Made by a program: the position numbers and the translations under genes
Assembly (NCBI GenBank): GCA_002256485.1
Contig: NNSG01000011.1
Coordinates: 16,060 to 80,059, forward strand
Direction of reading: 5' to 3'
Source of the DNA: Fidelibacterota bacterium 408169
Lineage (GTDB): Bacteria > Fidelibacterota > Marinisomatia > Marinisomatales > TCS55
DNA length: 64,000 bases
Notes under the pieces: generated by a model
What the model saw: the letters and a program-made list of their open reading frames with translations, nothing else
Database searches by the model: none
Told to the model about the DNA's origin: nothing
Part shown: piece by piece, positions 62,653 to 64,000 of the stretch
How the letters are laid out: each line of letters starts with the position of its first letter
Position numbering within the stretch: position 1 is the first letter of the stretch

Positions 62653-63849
62653 ATGACTAAAATGAATCGTCTTATTATTAGTTTATTATTTTTTATCAGT
62701 TGTTCCACCATCCCAAGAGTTCAATATGAGGGTGAACGAAACCAAGAGGGTGAATATCACGGAAAAGGTGTAATTATTTACTCAAATGGTGAAAAGTATG
62801 TAGGTGGGTTCAAAGATGGTAAATATGATGGTCAGGGGACATTCACCTATTCTGATGGTTCGAAATGGGAAGGTGAGTGGAAAGAAGGTTTACGATATAC
62901 AGGAAAGGGAACTATACACTTCGAAAGTGGAAGCAAGTATGTAGGAGAGTACAAAGATGGTAAATATAATGGTCAGGGGACATTAACCCATCCTAATGGT
63001 GATAAATATGTAGGAGAGTTCAAAGATGGTTTAAGAAATGGTCAAGGGACATACAACTATCCTGATGGTAGAAAGTATGTAGGTGAGTTCAAAGATAATA
63101 AAGCCAATGGTCAGGGTAGATTAGCCTTACCTAGTGGTGCAAAGTATGTAGGGCAGTGGAAAAAAGGTAAATATATTCAAGGTACATTATCCTTACCTAG
63201 TGGTGCAAAGTATGTAGGTGAGTTCAAAGATGATGAACGAAATGGTAAAGGAGTGAATTATTCGGTTAATGGTGTAATTAAATCGGGTATTTGGAAAGAA
63301 AACATATTGACTAATAATTGGACTTTTGAAGCCGTAGAGAATTTCCTAAAAAATAAATACCCCCAATTCAAAGGGTTTGATTATAAGATACCAACCCCAA
63401 GTGTGTCCTTACAAAAAATAGATATTACTGAATTACCACCCCCACCCGAGACTCTTACTAATATCGCAGTGGTTGATTTTAATGGAAATAATATATCAGA
63501 TGGTGAAGTGAGAGCCCTCACAGACAGATTAAGGACAGAATTATTCAATACCAAGTATTTCAAGGTAATTGAGCGTGAGATGATGCAAGAAGTAATTAAA
63601 GAACAAGGGTTTCAACAAACAGGGTGTACGACGGATGAATGTATGGTTCAAATTGGTAGACTTATTGGGGTACAAAAGATTATAGGTGGGAGTATCAGTA
63701 AAGTCGGAAATATTTATTCTGTTTCATCGAGAATAGTAAATGTTGAGACAGGTGAGATTGAAAAAACAGAAGTATATGACCATACAGGAAATATCGGTCA
63801 ATTACTTACAGAGGGTATGAGGATGGTTGCTATTGGATTGGTACAATAG
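62653..63849 (+). CDS. Lipoprotein with eight MORN repeats and a CsgG-like C-terminal domain
   Basis: 398 residues (an in-frame ATG at 62662 is equally possible as start). A lipoprotein signal (IISLLFFISC) leads into about eight 23-residue MORN repeats, residues ~25-215, with the consensus Y-VGEFKDG-x-x-NGQGTxxxPNG. The C-terminal ~130 residues (TNIAVVDFNGNNISDGEVRA, KYFKVIEREMMQEVIKEQG, GCTTDECMVQIGRLIGVQKI and IGGSISKVGNIYSV) resemble the CsgG/FlgO/TolB-like domain found in envelope proteins. MORN repeats often bind lipids. The protein probably sits at the outer membrane, facing the periplasm. The final gene begins with a similar AILDF block. Confidence 0.82.
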   Translation: MTKMNRLIISLLFFISCSTIPRVQYEGERNQEGEYHGKGVIIYSNGEKYVGGFKDGKYDGQGTFTYSDGSKWEGEWKEGLRYTGKGTIHFESGSKYVGEYKDGKYNGQGTLTHPNGDKYVGEFKDGLRNGQGTYNYPDGRKYVGEFKDNKANGQGRLALPSGAKYVGQWKKGKYIQGTLSLPSGAKYVGEFKDDERNGKGVNYSVNGVIKSGIWKENILTNNWTFEAVENFLKNKYPQFKGFDYKIPTPSVSLQKIDITELPPPPETLTNIAVVDFNGNNISDGEVRALTDRLRTELFNTKYFKVIEREMMQEVIKEQGFQQTGCTTDECMVQIGRLIGVQKIIGGSISKVGNIYSVSSRIVNVETGEIEKTEVYDHTGNIGQLLTEGMRMVAIGLVQ

Positions 63850-63873
63850 TAGGCAATTAAGATAAAATAACCT

Positions 63874-63896
63874 CCCACCCAAAGGATTTAAGCAAA
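63874..63896 (+). repeat. 23-bp direct repeat, copy 2
   Basis: Exact second copy of the 62449-62471 repeat. It lies 11 bases before the start of the truncated last gene. Confidence 0.85.
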
Positions 63897-63906
63897 GGAG
63901 TCTGAA

Positions 63907-64000
63907 ATGAAAAAGACACTATTAATTAGTATATTATTTGTAACAACCATTTTTGCTCAAGTTGAAAAAAAATCAATAGCAATATTAGATTTTATGTCTA
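63907..64000 (+). CDS. CsgG-like secreted protein, N-terminal part (truncated by window edge)
   Basis: Starts at the ATG at 63907 with AAAGGAG upstream and runs off the right edge (31 residues). The signal peptide KKTLLISILFVTTIFAQ is followed by EKKSIAILDFMS, the same opening as the CsgG-like domain of the preceding MORN protein (NIAVVDFNGN). It may be a paralogue or partner. Too little is present for more. Confidence 0.6.
   Translation, partial: MKKTLLISILFVTTIFAQVEKKSIAILDFMS

Noticed and set aside
62750..63250. Regularly repeated DNA resembling a tandem-repeat or CRISPR-like array
   Set aside because: The period follows the 23-residue MORN repeats of a continuous reading frame; there are no unique spacers.

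Overview
This window looks like an AT-rich chromosome segment of a Gram-negative bacterium in the Fibrobacterota-Chlorobiota-Bacteroidota neighbourhood. My best guess, by inference only, is Marinimicrobia (SAR406) or a close relative. The evidence is: C-terminal secretion/sorting domains containing YPNPFNP; a TonB receptor with a carboxypeptidase-regulatory-like domain followed by a DUF4249-like lipoprotein; a DUF5916 protein; a eukaryotic-type citrate synthase; several outer-membrane barrels; and a fused CTP-transferase/PEP mutase. Genes are densely packed, many stop and start codons overlap by 1-14 bases, and TTG or GTG starts are used several times. No CRISPR array, insertion sequence or rRNA is visible.

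Layout. 1-4.2 kb (minus strand): edge-truncated SulP permease, spore-photoproduct-lyase-like radical SAM protein, PlsC-type acyltransferase, unknown secreted protein. 4.2-13.2 kb: MsrB, DUF5916 barrel, ThiI, NDUFA9-like reductase, secreted peroxiredoxin, TonB receptor with its lipoprotein. 13.7-23.3 kb: the most striking region, an eight-gene redox operon. It encodes a b-type membrane cytochrome, a haem-binding protein, a membrane-anchored Fe-S/FAD protein, a ferredoxin-NAD(P)H-reductase-like flavoprotein, three multihaem c-type cytochromes (17, 25 and 8 CXXCH motifs plus four expanded motifs) and a predicted outer-membrane barrel. It ends at a strong terminator shared with a convergent bolA-grxD-tRNA-Glu set. 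I read it as a candidate route for electrons from NAD(P)H to the cell exterior.

24-28.3 kb: exonuclease III, AMP nucleosidase, class B acid phosphatase and a porin (possible nucleotide scavenging), then GroES-like and GNAT genes. 28.4-38.7 kb: an MsbA-like exporter followed by a phosphonate cluster: tandem LicD protein, cytidylyltransferase-PEP mutase fusion, phosphonopyruvate decarboxylase, iron alcohol dehydrogenase, two CDP-glycerol-glycerophosphotransferase-like proteins and DUF1015. Together they could make 2-hydroxyethylphosphonate, activate it with CTP and attach it to a surface glycan or polymer. 38.7-45.8 kb: citrate synthase and three secreted proteins (M14 peptidase with dockerin-like tail, subtilase, unknown). 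45.8-50.2 kb: CBS protein, small unknowns, MBL hydrolase, DUF309, receiver-like protein, endonuclease III. 50.2-52.2 kb: a pterin/queuosine set (PTPS-like, YhhQ, FolE). 52.2-58.8 kb: a complete lipoate-dependent 2-oxoacid dehydrogenase operon (Lpd, LipB, fused E1, E2, LipA) and a small dihaem protein; Lon follows.

61.3-64 kb: tRNA-Val preceded by two tandem units that start with the tRNA's own 5' sequence interrupted by a hairpin insertion. After it comes a small accessory region with an 86-bp repeated leader, a MORN-CsgG-like lipoprotein and a second, truncated CsgG-like gene.
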